From Nitrospinae bacterium RIFCSPHIGHO2_02_FULL_39_82 (GTDB lineage Bacteria; Nitrospinota; Nitrospinia; UBA9942), in NCBI GenBank assembly GCA_001804915.1, contig MHDI01000026.1:1-36567 (forward strand): a stretch of DNA of 36,567 nucleotides, read 5' to 3'. The position numbers and the translations under genes were made by a program. Positions within the stretch are counted from its first letter, which is position 1, and each line of letters opens with the position of its first letter. The notes beneath the pieces are model-generated. The model searched no databases, was not told where the DNA came from, and saw nothing but the letters and a program-made list of their open reading frames with translations. Shown here piece by piece: positions 7,608-15,674 of this stretch.

Positions 7608-8480
7608 TTACTGGATAAAATAGCTGTGTGGGATATTGTAAACAATAACGGTTATCACAATGCCTAAAATTACAAGCAGAGAGAAATTCTTATCATTTAT
7701 AATATCCCCATTGCCGGTATTCCTGCCATTAAACTTACCCTTCACAAGATAAAGAATGGCGGCATAATATAAAAAAGTAATCAAAGATTTATTGTCTGTA
7801 ATATCCCAGCCGAATGGTATTCCGCTCCATGCCTGCCCAAAGACCTGATGGGCAATATAGCCTCCTACAGGAAAGGCAAAGATAAAAAATGAGATTGTGC
7901 CGTAAAGGACAGAGTAAAACTCCAGTCTTATGTTATATCTCTCTCCAGTAATAAGGTAATTGACAGCATAAAATACAGAATGAACCCAGAAAATAACGGC
8001 TGTAATAGCTAATACAATATGGGAAATAAATAATAAGCGGTTTGCAGTTCCCTCAAATGTAACATAGAAATTTATCTGCCTTCCCTCTTTAACTCTTTCA
8101 GGTATCGTCATTATATTACCTGTTGTGTCCTCTGCTTCTATGTAGTAAAACCACCTTTCGCCTTTTGGAAGTCCCGGCAGGGAATCTACATATGTAGAAC
8201 CCTCTTTTACCTTTTGCATTACACTCACTTTAAAATCCTCACCCTTCACCTTTTTATAGAATATTCTCACTTCTTTCATATCCACACCTTCTTTTACAGT
8301 GAAAGCGCTGAGGGTTATCAGGTGTCTGCGGTTTTCAGGAGAGTCATCATCCGGCACAAAGACGACCTTCATATCCCCTTTTTCATAGGGCTTTACATCA
8401 GGAATCTTAAAATGCATAAAGATGCCGACACCAACCATAATAATTGCAATTACAATCATCCTTGTTATTGTTTTTGTCAT
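7608..8480 (-). CDS. membrane protein of unknown function with extracytoplasmic domain
   Basis: A 290-residue protein I do not recognise as a named family. It has one N-terminal membrane segment (about residues 5-25), an extracytoplasmic beta-rich domain of about 125 residues that looks Ig/fibronectin-like (VRIFYKKV, WFYYIEAEDTTGN), and then four hydrophobic segments (about 150-180, 190-215, 232-250, 265-287). It begins 3 bases after the stop of the M28 peptidase, so the two are co-transcribed. It converges with rng across 26 bases with no evident terminator. A partner or anchor role for the peptidase is conjecture. Confidence 0.75.
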   Translation of the reverse strand: MTKTITRMIVIAIIMVGVGIFMHFKIPDVKPYEKGDMKVVFVPDDDSPENRRHLITLSAFTVKEGVDMKEVRIFYKKVKGEDFKVSVMQKVKEGSTYVDSLPGLPKGERWFYYIEAEDTTGNIMTIPERVKEGRQINFYVTFEGTANRLLFISHIVLAITAVIFWVHSVFYAVNYLITGERYNIRLEFYSVLYGTISFFIFAFPVGGYIAHQVFGQAWSGIPFGWDITDNKSLITFLYYAAILYLVKGKFNGRNTGNGDIINDKNFSLLVILGIVITVIVYNIPHSYFIQ

Positions 8481-8483
8481 GGT

Positions 8484-9968
8484 TTATTTCTTTGGAAATG
8501 GTACATAAACCTCCTTTGGCTTGTCAAATTTAATATCGGTAGTGGCGATTTCGTAGGCAACCCGGAATATCAGTTCAGCAACCTTTGATACCTTATCTAT
8601 ATTCACCTTCTCAACTGTATCAGTAACCCTGTGAAAGTCTTCGTGATAGCTGGATGTGTAATCTATTGATGGTATCCCTTTTTCATAAAAGGGATAATGG
8701 TCGCTTCCGTGGTCAAAAGCGAATTCTATCGTATCCAGAAGTTTTAATCCAACCTCCTCATTCACTCTATCATTCAACCTCTTTAAATCAGGGTTTCTCA
8801 AAGAGCCAAGGATGTATATCGCATCAGGTTTATTCCTCCCTATCGTATCCATGTTAAGCATTGCAATTGTCTTTTCGTAAGGGAAGACAGGGTTATTGAC
8901 ATAAGCCTTTGCACCCTGTAATCCCCACTCCTCACCATCAAAGACAATAAATAAAACGCTTCTTTTGAGTTTATTCTTTACTTTAGAAAGGGAAGAGGCT
9001 ATCTCAAGGAGTGCGGCTATCCCTGTTCCGTTATCATCAGCACCATAAAATATATTCCCCTCTCCATCCTTTCCGAGATGGTCATAATGTGCGCCAATAA
9101 TAATAACTTCATCTGACTTCCCTTTTATAAGTCCGATTATATTTTTGCCTTTGATTGCCATATCATCAAATCTCACCTTCATATCTACAGAAAGACCCTC
9201 AACAGGTTTTTCCCACACAAACATAAGAACAGGTATTTTTATAGATGGCATTTTAAATTTCGCAATGGTGGAGGTAGTCTTAATCTCCAATAAAGTATCT
9301 GTCATTGATGGATGCTGAGATTGCCATCTTTTAAGATATGCTGGATGGATAAATTCAGGGAAGGTAGTCAAATCGTTATATAAGACATCTGCTGATTTTA
9401 CTGCAATTATCAACCCCTTTACGCCGCCCTCCTGGGCAAGTTCAATCTTTTTTATTATCAATTCGTTCCTGTTTTCATCTCCGACAGGGGTATTACCCAG
9501 CACTACAGCTATTTTCCCCTGACAATTCTTATAATCTTCCATCTTAAGCCCGGAGTTTGCCAAAGATGTAACACCTGATACCTCCCCTTCCCCTGAAAAA
9601 TAGAGAGGTATAAAATCTCTCTTTAGCTCAAATTTATGGGTGCCTATGGAAAAATGATTCTTACTGCTCAGATGTCTGGTTTTTATTTCAAATGGCTGAA
9701 AATAGCCGGAATATTTACCAGCAGGCTCAAGCCCATACTTTGAATAAATTTCTTCAATATATCTGGCGGCTTTATCACTGCCATCTCCCCCCGTCAATCT
9801 TCCATCAGTTTCTTTTGATGCCATATATGTAATATGCTTATGTATCCTTTCTGGAGAAAAAGAAGGTAAGGGGGCCTCTTCTCCGTATAATATATTGCAG
9901 TAACCAATAGAGAGGGCTATAATTACTCCATTAGCAATTCTGTAGAAGGCAATTTTAGATTTATTCAT
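8484..9968 (-). CDS. M28-family zinc aminopeptidase with PA-like insert, secreted
   Basis: A 494-residue exported peptidase with an N-terminal hydrophobic segment (about residues 8-29). A protease-associated-like region (about 100-270, GKIAVVLGN, AQEGGVKGLIIAV) precedes the M28 catalytic core. Co-catalytic zinc ligands and base are visible: H294 in GAHYDHLG, the ADDNG motif at 310-314, the Glu pair E346/E347 in FDGEEWGL, D374 in NMDTIG, and H446 in HEDFHRVTDT. The family releases N-terminal residues from peptides. It is the first gene of a two-gene unit with the membrane protein at 7608-8480. The -35 and -10 of the divergent cpoB promoter lie upstream on the other strand. The substrate is unknown. 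Confidence 0.9.
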   Translation of the reverse strand: MNKSKIAFYRIANGVIIALSIGYCNILYGEEAPLPSFSPERIHKHITYMASKETDGRLTGGDGSDKAARYIEEIYSKYGLEPAGKYSGYFQPFEIKTRHLSSKNHFSIGTHKFELKRDFIPLYFSGEGEVSGVTSLANSGLKMEDYKNCQGKIAVVLGNTPVGDENRNELIIKKIELAQEGGVKGLIIAVKSADVLYNDLTTFPEFIHPAYLKRWQSQHPSMTDTLLEIKTTSTIAKFKMPSIKIPVLMFVWEKPVEGLSVDMKVRFDDMAIKGKNIIGLIKGKSDEVIIIGAHYDHLGKDGEGNIFYGADDNGTGIAALLEIASSLSKVKNKLKRSVLFIVFDGEEWGLQGAKAYVNNPVFPYEKTIAMLNMDTIGRNKPDAIYILGSLRNPDLKRLNDRVNEEVGLKLLDTIEFAFDHGSDHYPFYEKGIPSIDYTSSYHEDFHRVTDTVEKVNIDKVSKVAELIFRVAYEIATTDIKFDKPKEVYVPFPKK

Positions 9969-10034
9969 AATACTGAATTATAGAAAATTATAGTGGTGCT
10001 ATCAACCCCTTATTTGATTTGAAAGCTAATTTCC

Positions 10035-10063
10035 TTGACAGGAATGGGCTATTTATCTATAAT
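10035..10063 (+). promoter_or_regulatory. consensus sigma-70-type promoter for cpoB-lysM
   Basis: TTGACA (10035-10040) and TATAAT (10058-10063) with a 17-base spacer match both hexamers perfectly. The predicted start near 10070 leaves a short leader with a GAGGAG Shine-Dalgarno sequence (10084-10089) six bases before ATG 10096. Confidence 0.85.
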
Positions 10064-10095
10064 CGGCAAAGATTCAGAAAGGTGAGGAGACTGTA

Positions 10096-11007
10096 ATGCA
10101 AAAGAAGATTTTACTTATTATCCTGCTTTTTCAATTTTCAGCCGTCGGTTGTTCTTCTGATAAGACTACAGATATATTAAAACAAGATATAGCCCATCTG
10201 AAGACCCAGATGGTTGATACCCAGAAAGGTAATACTGATGCTGAAATGAGAGTGTCCAGTATTGAAAATAGATTGCAGAATTTTGAAGAAAAAGTAAAAG
10301 ATTTGGAAAACCAGGTCTTCAACCTGTCTGCAAAGGTTGAGGAAGGAATAGGAATAGAAATACCTGCAGAGGTAGAAGCAGAAAAACCCTCACCTGAACC
10401 TGAGGTAAAAGAATTACCCTCCACTCAGAACACTTCAAAAGAACCGTTTTCGCCTCAACCGGAGATAAAAGAACTCCCCCCTCTTCAGCCTGAGGTAAAA
10501 GAATTACCTCCACCTCCTAAAAAAGAGGAGATTGCAAAAGCAGAGTCAAAACCACCTGAAGAAATTAAAGTGGCTGTAACAGAGGAAAAGAAAGGGGAGG
10601 ATGAATTAAAAAGGTTAAAGGCTCTGCTTCCTGAAGAGCTTTATAAAAATGCCTATGATAATTTTGTTTTCGGAGAATATGATAAAGCCATTGTTGCCTT
10701 TAAGGTATTTCTGGATAGCCAGTCAAAGAGTGAACTGGCTGACAATTCTCAATACTGGATAGGCGAATGTTATTATGCCAAAAAGGATTATAAAACCGCC
10801 TTATCTGAATTTCAAAATGTTATACAAAAATATCCAAATGGAAATAAGGTTCCTGATGCTATGTTAAAAATTGGATATACATATTATGCACTTGGTGATA
10901 AAAAATCTGCCCTGAATGAGTTAAATGACCTGATAAAGAAATTTCCTAAAAAAACAGTCTCAAGATTAGCAAAAGAAAAAATAAAGGCTATTGAGAAAGG
11001 AAAATGA
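10096..11007 (+). CDS. cpoB: CpoB/YbgF-like lipoprotein (Tol-Pal associated TPR protein)
   Basis: A 303-residue periplasmic protein. The lipobox SAVGC gives a lipidated Cys19, whereas many CpoB proteins have an ordinary signal peptide. A coiled coil follows (about residues 25-85), then a Pro/Glu/Lys-rich linker with three (P)E(V/I)KELP repeats, then a C-terminal TPR domain (about 190-300; LYKNAYDNFVFGEYDKAI, YWIGECYYAKKDY). CpoB coordinates peptidoglycan synthesis with outer-membrane constriction. The usual tol-pal genes are not in this window. The gene overlaps the next one by 4 bases (ATGA) and is driven by the consensus promoter just upstream. The assignment rests on architecture; a generic TPR lipoprotein is the alternative. 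Confidence 0.8.
   Translation: MQKKILLIILLFQFSAVGCSSDKTTDILKQDIAHLKTQMVDTQKGNTDAEMRVSSIENRLQNFEEKVKDLENQVFNLSAKVEEGIGIEIPAEVEAEKPSPEPEVKELPSTQNTSKEPFSPQPEIKELPPLQPEVKELPPPPKKEEIAKAESKPPEEIKVAVTEEKKGEDELKRLKALLPEELYKNAYDNFVFGEYDKAIVAFKVFLDSQSKSELADNSQYWIGECYYAKKDYKTALSEFQNVIQKYPNGNKVPDAMLKIGYTYYALGDKKSALNELNDLIKKFPKKTVSRLAKEKIKAIEKGK
10399..10515 (+). repeat. intragenic (P)E(V/I)KELP repeats in cpoB
   Basis: Three copies of an acidic Pro-rich heptapeptide lie in the linker. Two copies share a 20-bp identical DNA stretch (10399-10418 and 10489-10508), which suggests recent duplication. The linker probably spans periplasmic distance. Confidence 0.6.
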
Positions 11008-12161
11008 AGCAAGGAACAAAAAGTAAGGGACAAGATATAAAGGGGAAGGGGGTTTTTTATCCTATCTTCTGCTCTCTGCTTCTTGTTTCGTGCTTCTTGA
11101 CCTCTTTTGCCGAAGACCTCCCTCAAAAAGAATCTACAGAAACCCCAAAGGTGCATATTGTCAAAAAGGGGGATACCCTCTGGGATATATCAAAGAAATA
11201 TCTCAATAATCCTTTTAAATGGCACGATATCTGGGATAAAAATAAATTTATAACTAATCCAGACCTCATATATCCGGGGAACAATATTGCAATACCAGGT
11301 ATCTTCGATAAGGTCGAGATTGAAAAAGAAATCCAAATTGAAGCAGAGCCTGAAATCATTCCAGAATTACCAGAAGAAAAAATAGAGAAAATAGAGGCTG
11401 AAGTGGATGAGGACAAGATACCTGAACTCCCTCAGGTAACCCTCCAACCCCCACCTCCGGCAAAGATTCCACTAACTACGGAAGTGGTTATTGCAACCTC
11501 TGGCTATATAATTCCACAGGAAATGGAGAAAGGGGTAGTGTTTGACTCACCTGAACCAAGAACTATCTTTGGGAGAGGAGACATGGTTTACATAAATATT
11601 GGAGAAAAAAGTGGGGCAAAGGTAGGCAGCAGATTCACAGCTTATAAACCTCTGAGAGTGGTTACGCATCCTGTTAAAGGTAATACAGTCGGTGTTTTAA
11701 TAGAGATACTTGGTGAACTGGAAATAAAAGAGGTCAGGGATGATAACTCAACAGCAAGCATAATCAAATCATATAAAGCTATAGAACTCGGAGACAAATT
11801 ACAGGAGAGGGAAGATATAATTGTTCCTATGATAGACCCTGCCGCAAAGGTAGAGCCAAAGGATATGAGGGGTTATATCATAGAAGCTAAAGAACAAAAG
11901 ACTACCGTTGGAACAGAAGATATTGTCTATATTGATTTAGGAAGGGAGACAGGGGTATCTGCTGGTGACAGATTTACTATATTTAAAAGTGGAGAGGAGA
12001 AAGAAAAAAAGATAAAAAGGGGTGAGGTGATAAAGCTTCCAAAGGTTGTTATAGGAAGTCTTCAGGTAATAACCCCAATGGAAAACACATCCACAGCCAT
12101 AATAAGGGACACCAGAAAAGAGATTGTAATTGGAGAAATGATTGAATATGAAAAAAGGTAA
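11004..12161 (+). CDS. LysM-domain envelope protein
   Basis: A 385-residue protein. Residues 1-36 are a signal peptide with likely cleavage after the SFA at 34-36. A LysM domain (about 50-100; VKKGDTLWDISKKY) binds peptidoglycan glycan. The rest is an acidic linker and a beta-rich C-terminal half with two related segments (FGRGDMVYINIGEKSGAKVG and VGTEDIVYIDLGRETGVSAG), suggesting an internal duplication. ATG 11004 overlaps the cpoB stop by 4 bases and has a GAAAGGA Shine-Dalgarno-like stretch upstream. The start codon and signal peptide are encoded by a heptamer-array element (11006-11104). The protein probably works at the cell wall with the CpoB-like protein; its exact role is unknown. Confidence 0.85.
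   Translation: MKQGTKSKGQDIKGKGVFYPIFCSLLLVSCFLTSFAEDLPQKESTETPKVHIVKKGDTLWDISKKYLNNPFKWHDIWDKNKFITNPDLIYPGNNIAIPGIFDKVEIEKEIQIEAEPEIIPELPEEKIEKIEAEVDEDKIPELPQVTLQPPPPAKIPLTTEVVIATSGYIIPQEMEKGVVFDSPEPRTIFGRGDMVYINIGEKSGAKVGSRFTAYKPLRVVTHPVKGNTVGVLIEILGELEIKEVRDDNSTASIIKSYKAIELGDKLQEREDIIVPMIDPAAKVEPKDMRGYIIEAKEQKTTVGTEDIVYIDLGRETGVSAGDRFTIFKSGEEKEKKIKRGEVIKLPKVVIGSLQVITPMENTSTAIIRDTRKEIVIGEMIEYEKR
11006..11104. repeat. heptamer-array inverted element, site B (translated)
   Basis: The left arm is five in-phase 7-mers (11006-11040, GAAGCAA, GGAACAA and so on; pattern RRARYAA with one exception). The right arm is about six in-phase 7-mers (11063-11104, TGCTTCT type), the complement of the left unit. 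Both arms lie within the first 34 codons of the LysM gene; the right arm encodes the hydrophobic core of its signal peptide. Confidence 0.75.
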
Positions 12162-12351
12162 ATCCTTTCCATCTTCATTAATTAGTGTGCGGTGAAAAAT
12201 GACATTTTTCTCCAGAATCTAATTATAACTTGTTTTGTTCCCCATCTTTTTTATGTCCTTATAAATCATTATTCTTATACCACATGACTGTTTTTTCTAA
12301 CTACTAATTTGATATAATTTCATAAAATTATTATTAATTTTATAAAAAGGC
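12162..12351. other. AT-rich intergenic region
   Basis: No gene is seen. A hairpin GAAAAAT-GAC-ATTTTTC (12195-12211) follows the LysM gene but lacks a T-run, so it is a weak terminator candidate at best. Confidence 0.4.
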
Positions 12352-12381
12352 TTGACATTTGTAGATGAATTATGGTAAATA
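12352..12381 (+). promoter_or_regulatory. possible promoter for XRE-pilMNOPQ-aroB
   Basis: TTGACA (12352-12357) lies 18 bases from TAAATA (12376-12381), which is preceded by an extended -10 TG (12373-12374). The -10 itself is poor. Transcription would begin near 12388, downstream of ATG 12385, which favours ATG 12412 for the regulator. Confidence 0.4.
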
Positions 12382-12411
12382 TTCATGCAACTTATCCAGA
12401 ATATCAAAAAA

Positions 12412-12612
12412 ATGTATAGCGCAAACAATTTAAAGAAAATCAGAGAATCAAAATTGATAAGTAAGGCTGAATTATCGAGGAAGACAGGACTATCTTTTCA
12501 GACCATAGACAGGATTGAAAAAGGATACCCGTGCAGATTGGATACTAAGAGAAAAATACTCATAGCCCTGGGGTTAAAATTCAGTAACAGAAAAAAGGTA
12601 TTCAAAGATTAA
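12412..12612 (+). CDS. small XRE-family transcriptional regulator
   Basis: A 66-residue helix-turn-helix protein that is almost entirely HTH_3 (NLKKIRESKLISKAELSRKTGLSFQTIDRIEKG). The frame is open from ATG 12385, but that codon would precede the predicted transcription start, and the fold begins just after M10, so 12412 is preferred. No clear Shine-Dalgarno sequence precedes either start. It lies 39 bases upstream of pilM in the same orientation and may be the first gene of the pilus operon; control of that operon is an inference. It is not closely similar to the C-protein-like regulator at 392-598. Confidence 0.75.
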   Translation: MYSANNLKKIRESKLISKAELSRKTGLSFQTIDRIEKGYPCRLDTKRKILIALGLKFSNRKKVFKD

Positions 12613-12651
12613 AAAGTTTTTCTAATAAAAATCAGGTTATCACTTTAAACT

Positions 12652-13752
12652 ATGTTTGGGACAAAGGATATTGTAGGACTTGATATAGGAAGCCATTCCA
12701 TAAAACTGGTTCGGCTAAAAAAGGGGAAGAAGGGGTTTGAACTCCTTAATTTCGGAATCATACCAATCCCGCCGGAGACAATTGTGGATGGACTAATAGA
12801 AAAACCTGAGATAGTAACAAATGCCATCAAGAATATCTTCAAAACAGAAAGGATTAAAACTAAAGAGGTCGTAACGGCAATATCCGGTGAGTCTGTCGTA
12901 ATAAAAAAGATAAATGTTCCCAAAATGACAGAGGATGAACTGGCAGAATCCATTAGGGTGGAGGCAGAGCAATATATCCCATTTGATATTGAGGAGGTAA
13001 ACTTAGATTTCCAGATTATAAAGGAAACCGGGGCCAAAGAAGCGGAGAAGGAGGAAACAGGAGAAGAGGGTGCACCAAAGGCAAACATGGATGTCCTTCT
13101 GGTGGCTGCAAGAAAGGAATTGGTAGAAGGGAGGAATAAACCCATCATTGATGCAGATTTAAAGCCTGTTATTGTTGATTTGGATGTATTTGCTATGGAA
13201 AATGGCTATGAATTCAATTATGGGGTTCCTGTCGGAGAAGTGCTTGTACTCGTAAATATAGGTGCCTCCTTTACAAATGTAAATATACTGGTAGATGGTG
13301 CCACAGAATATACAAAAGATATTACAGGCGGCGGCAATCGGATAAATCACGAACTTCAGAAAAACTTTAATATAGACTATGATACAGCGGAGAAGCTTAA
13401 GATGGGAATAGGATTAAACGGTACCTCCGAAAAGGATGTGGCTAATGTAATTATATCTGCCCTTGGAGAATTATCACATGATATAAATAAAATGTTTCAT
13501 GATTTTATAAAATCTACCGGTAAAAACATAAACCGGGTTATCCTGAGTGGCGGTTGCGCCAGAATTCATGGGATAGAAAAAATCCTGACAGAGAATTTTG
13601 ATATACCTACGGAGATAATTAATCCATACAAAAATATAAAGGTAAACCACAAGGTGTTCGACCCTCAATATATACAGGAGATGGCACCGTTAGCTGCTAT
13701 AGGTGTAGGGCTTGCTATGAGGAGATTAAAAGATAAGGCAAAGCCCTCGTAA
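12652..13752 (+). CDS. pilM: type IV pilus inner-membrane platform protein PilM
   Basis: A 366-residue cytoplasmic actin/FtsA-like ATPase-fold protein. It begins with the PilM nucleotide-binding signature VGLDIGSHSIKLVRL; the second phosphate-binding region is VLSGGCARIHGIEKIL. PilM binds the N-terminal tail of PilN and links the cytoplasmic pilus motor to the PilNO/PilP/PilQ alignment complex. An acidic insertion (about 127-140, rich in Glu, Lys and Ala) is not typical. It is the first of five genes in the conserved order pilMNOPQ, with 18 bases to pilN. Full length. Confidence 0.95.
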   Translation: MFGTKDIVGLDIGSHSIKLVRLKKGKKGFELLNFGIIPIPPETIVDGLIEKPEIVTNAIKNIFKTERIKTKEVVTAISGESVVIKKINVPKMTEDELAESIRVEAEQYIPFDIEEVNLDFQIIKETGAKEAEKEETGEEGAPKANMDVLLVAARKELVEGRNKPIIDADLKPVIVDLDVFAMENGYEFNYGVPVGEVLVLVNIGASFTNVNILVDGATEYTKDITGGGNRINHELQKNFNIDYDTAEKLKMGIGLNGTSEKDVANVIISALGELSHDINKMFHDFIKSTGKNINRVILSGGCARIHGIEKILTENFDIPTEIINPYKNIKVNHKVFDPQYIQEMAPLAAIGVGLAMRRLKDKAKPS

Positions 13753-13770
13753 GATTCTTCATTTTATACC

Positions 13771-14349
13771 ATGATAAAGATAAATCTTATATTTGACAGG
13801 AAAGCCGTAGAGAGGGAGAAGACCAAACAGCAGTTATTATTAGGGGTGATTTTAATATTTATAACCATCGGCATAAGTGGTTTTTTGTGGTATTCTCAAA
13901 ATAAAAATATAGAAAATATTAATAAAAATATATCTGATTCAAAGGAAAAACTTGAAAAACTTAAATCAATTATCGACAAAATTAATGATAAGGAAAAAAA
14001 GAAAAAGAGGCTTGAAGAGATTGTAAAGGCAATAGGAGAATTGAAAAATACCCAGAAGGGACCAGCCAGAATTCTTGATAATATAAATATCATCCTCCCT
14101 TCTGAAATATGGCTTATATCACTCTCTGAAGGTAGTGGACAGATAAAAATGGATGGTTTTTCATTTTCAAATCCAAGTATAGCAACATTCATGGAGAATA
14201 TAAAGGCGTCAAGATATTTCTCAGATGCAGAACTTCTTGAAATTCAACAGACAACTATAGAAGGGGAAAAGGTAAAAAAATTCACTTTAAATATTACCCT
14301 TAATTTATCCCCGGAAGAGAAAGTGCAGCAAATGGAAGAGGGTCGTTAA
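13771..14349 (+). CDS. pilN: type IV pilus alignment protein PilN
   Basis: A 192-residue bitopic inner-membrane protein. The short cytoplasmic N-terminus begins MIKINLI, the motif that docks into PilM. A single membrane segment follows (about residues 24-44), then a coiled coil rich in Lys and Glu (about 48-92), then a periplasmic ferredoxin-like fold that pairs with PilO. Two bases separate it from pilO, so the genes are co-translated. Length and architecture are normal for the family. Confidence 0.92.
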   Translation: MIKINLIFDRKAVEREKTKQQLLLGVILIFITIGISGFLWYSQNKNIENINKNISDSKEKLEKLKSIIDKINDKEKKKKRLEEIVKAIGELKNTQKGPARILDNINIILPSEIWLISLSEGSGQIKMDGFSFSNPSIATFMENIKASRYFSDAELLEIQQTTIEGEKVKKFTLNITLNLSPEEKVQQMEEGR

Positions 14350-14351
14350 AA

Positions 14352-14972
14352 ATGGAGCAACTGAAAAAGATTTTAGAAAAAATACCATATGATAGAATTG
14401 CAGCCTTTCCAGCCTATCAGCGATGGATTGTCATTCTTGTAATACAGATATTGATTTTCACAGCCTATTATTTTTTAATTCAACGCAGCAGGGCTGAAGA
14501 AATCTCAAGGTTAAATGGGGAACTGTCTAATCTTCAGCAGGAGATTGTAAAGAGCTCAAAGGTTGCAAAGAGATTACCCGCACTTGAAAAGGAGATAGAG
14601 AATATAGATACACAATTGGCAATTGCAAGAGCTCATTTGCCTGAAGAAAAAGAGATACCAGGACTTCTGACATCAATTTCAAATCTCGCTATGCAATCAG
14701 GACTGGATATCCTTGTTTTTAAACCGGGGGTAGAAAGTCGAAAGGATTTCTATGCAGAGGTTCCTGTTCAGATAAAAACAAATGGCGGTTTTCATAATAC
14801 ACTGGAATTTTTTGATAAGGTTAGCAAGATGCCCCGAATTGTTACAATCTCAAATGTAAAGATGGGTAATGCAAGGGAGGAGAAAGGGAGGACAGTCATT
14901 GAGATGGACTGTTTTGCTACCACATTCAGGTATATGGAGAAACCTCCCGAACAAAAGGTGGAGAAGAAATGA
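14352..14972 (+). CDS. pilO: type IV pilus alignment protein PilO
   Basis: A 206-residue inner-membrane protein with one membrane segment (about residues 25-44, WIVILVIQILIFTAYYFLI), a periplasmic coiled coil (about 48-95) and a C-terminal ferredoxin-like domain (LTSISNLAMQSGLDIL, FHNTLEFFDKVSKMPRIV). It heterodimerises with PilN and recruits PilP. Its stop overlaps the pilP start by 4 bases (ATGA at 14969-14972), indicating translational coupling. Confidence 0.93.
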   Translation: MEQLKKILEKIPYDRIAAFPAYQRWIVILVIQILIFTAYYFLIQRSRAEEISRLNGELSNLQQEIVKSSKVAKRLPALEKEIENIDTQLAIARAHLPEEKEIPGLLTSISNLAMQSGLDILVFKPGVESRKDFYAEVPVQIKTNGGFHNTLEFFDKVSKMPRIVTISNVKMGNAREEKGRTVIEMDCFATTFRYMEKPPEQKVEKK

Positions 14973-15553
14973 AATTACAATTTTTACCACACACCGCTTT
15001 TCACCTTTTAGTTTATATCTTCTTGTGCTATACTCAATCTGCATATGGAGCAGAAGATAAAACTGTTGGCTTGCCACCAAACAGCGTTTCTGCAGAAAAA
15101 ACGGAAGATACTCAATCCCCCAAAGGGCAGATTTTTCAAGTAGATGAATATATATACAACCCGACTGGCAAAGTTGACCCTTTCAGGTCTGTTATACTCG
15201 GTAAAAAGGAAGAGGAAAAATTAGAAGAGGAAAGGAAAAAAATTGAAGAGGTAAAAGAGGAAGAGAGATTCAAAAAAGAACTGGAAAATGTCCCTATGAC
15301 TCCTTTACAAGAATTTGATGTATCCTCAATAAAAGTAGTTGCAATAATGTGGGGAGACATAGGTAAATATGCACTTGTTGAAGCCCCTGATGGAAAAGGC
15401 TATACAATAAAGAGAGGGACATACATAGGTAAGGGGAGGGGGATTGTAAAAGAGATAGGTAATGAAGTGCTTATAATTGAGGAAAAATATATAGATGTGG
15501 ATAAGAAAATAAAGACAAGAGTTGTTGAATTAAAATTAAAGAAGGGGGAGTAG
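14969..15553 (+). CDS. pilP: type IV pilus assembly protein PilP
   Basis: A 194-residue periplasmic protein with an N-terminal signal sequence (about residues 1-27). There is no lipobox cysteine at the cleavage region, although many PilP proteins are lipoproteins. The family motif KVDPFRSVI is followed by a charged helix (about 72-105) and a C-terminal beta-sandwich (FDVSSIKVVAIMWG, KGYTIKRGTYIGKGRGIV) that contacts the N0 domain of PilQ. It connects the PilNO inner-membrane ring to the secretin. pilQ begins 7 bases after its stop. Confidence 0.9.
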   Translation: MKLQFLPHTAFHLLVYIFLCYTQSAYGAEDKTVGLPPNSVSAEKTEDTQSPKGQIFQVDEYIYNPTGKVDPFRSVILGKKEEEKLEEERKKIEEVKEEERFKKELENVPMTPLQEFDVSSIKVVAIMWGDIGKYALVEAPDGKGYTIKRGTYIGKGRGIVKEIGNEVLIIEEKYIDVDKKIKTRVVELKLKKGE

Positions 15554-15560
15554 GATAAAA

Positions 15561-15674
15561 ATGCAAAATGCAAAATGCAAAATGCAAAATTTAAATGAAG
15601 GAAGTAAAGGCTTCTTATTTTTTATTCCTTACTTCTTGCTTCTTACTTCTTACTTCTTACTTCTGGCTTCTGGC
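15561..15674. repeat. heptamer-array element, site C (translated in pilQ)
   Basis: Four perfect in-phase ATGCAAA units (15561-15588) begin at the start codon, followed by degenerate units. Seven in-phase units of TTCTTAC type then occupy 15626-15674, the last two being TTCTGGC. GGAAGTAAAGG (15600-15610) in the middle complements the right arm. The right arm encodes the signal-peptide core and reaches the lipobox. Confidence 0.85.
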
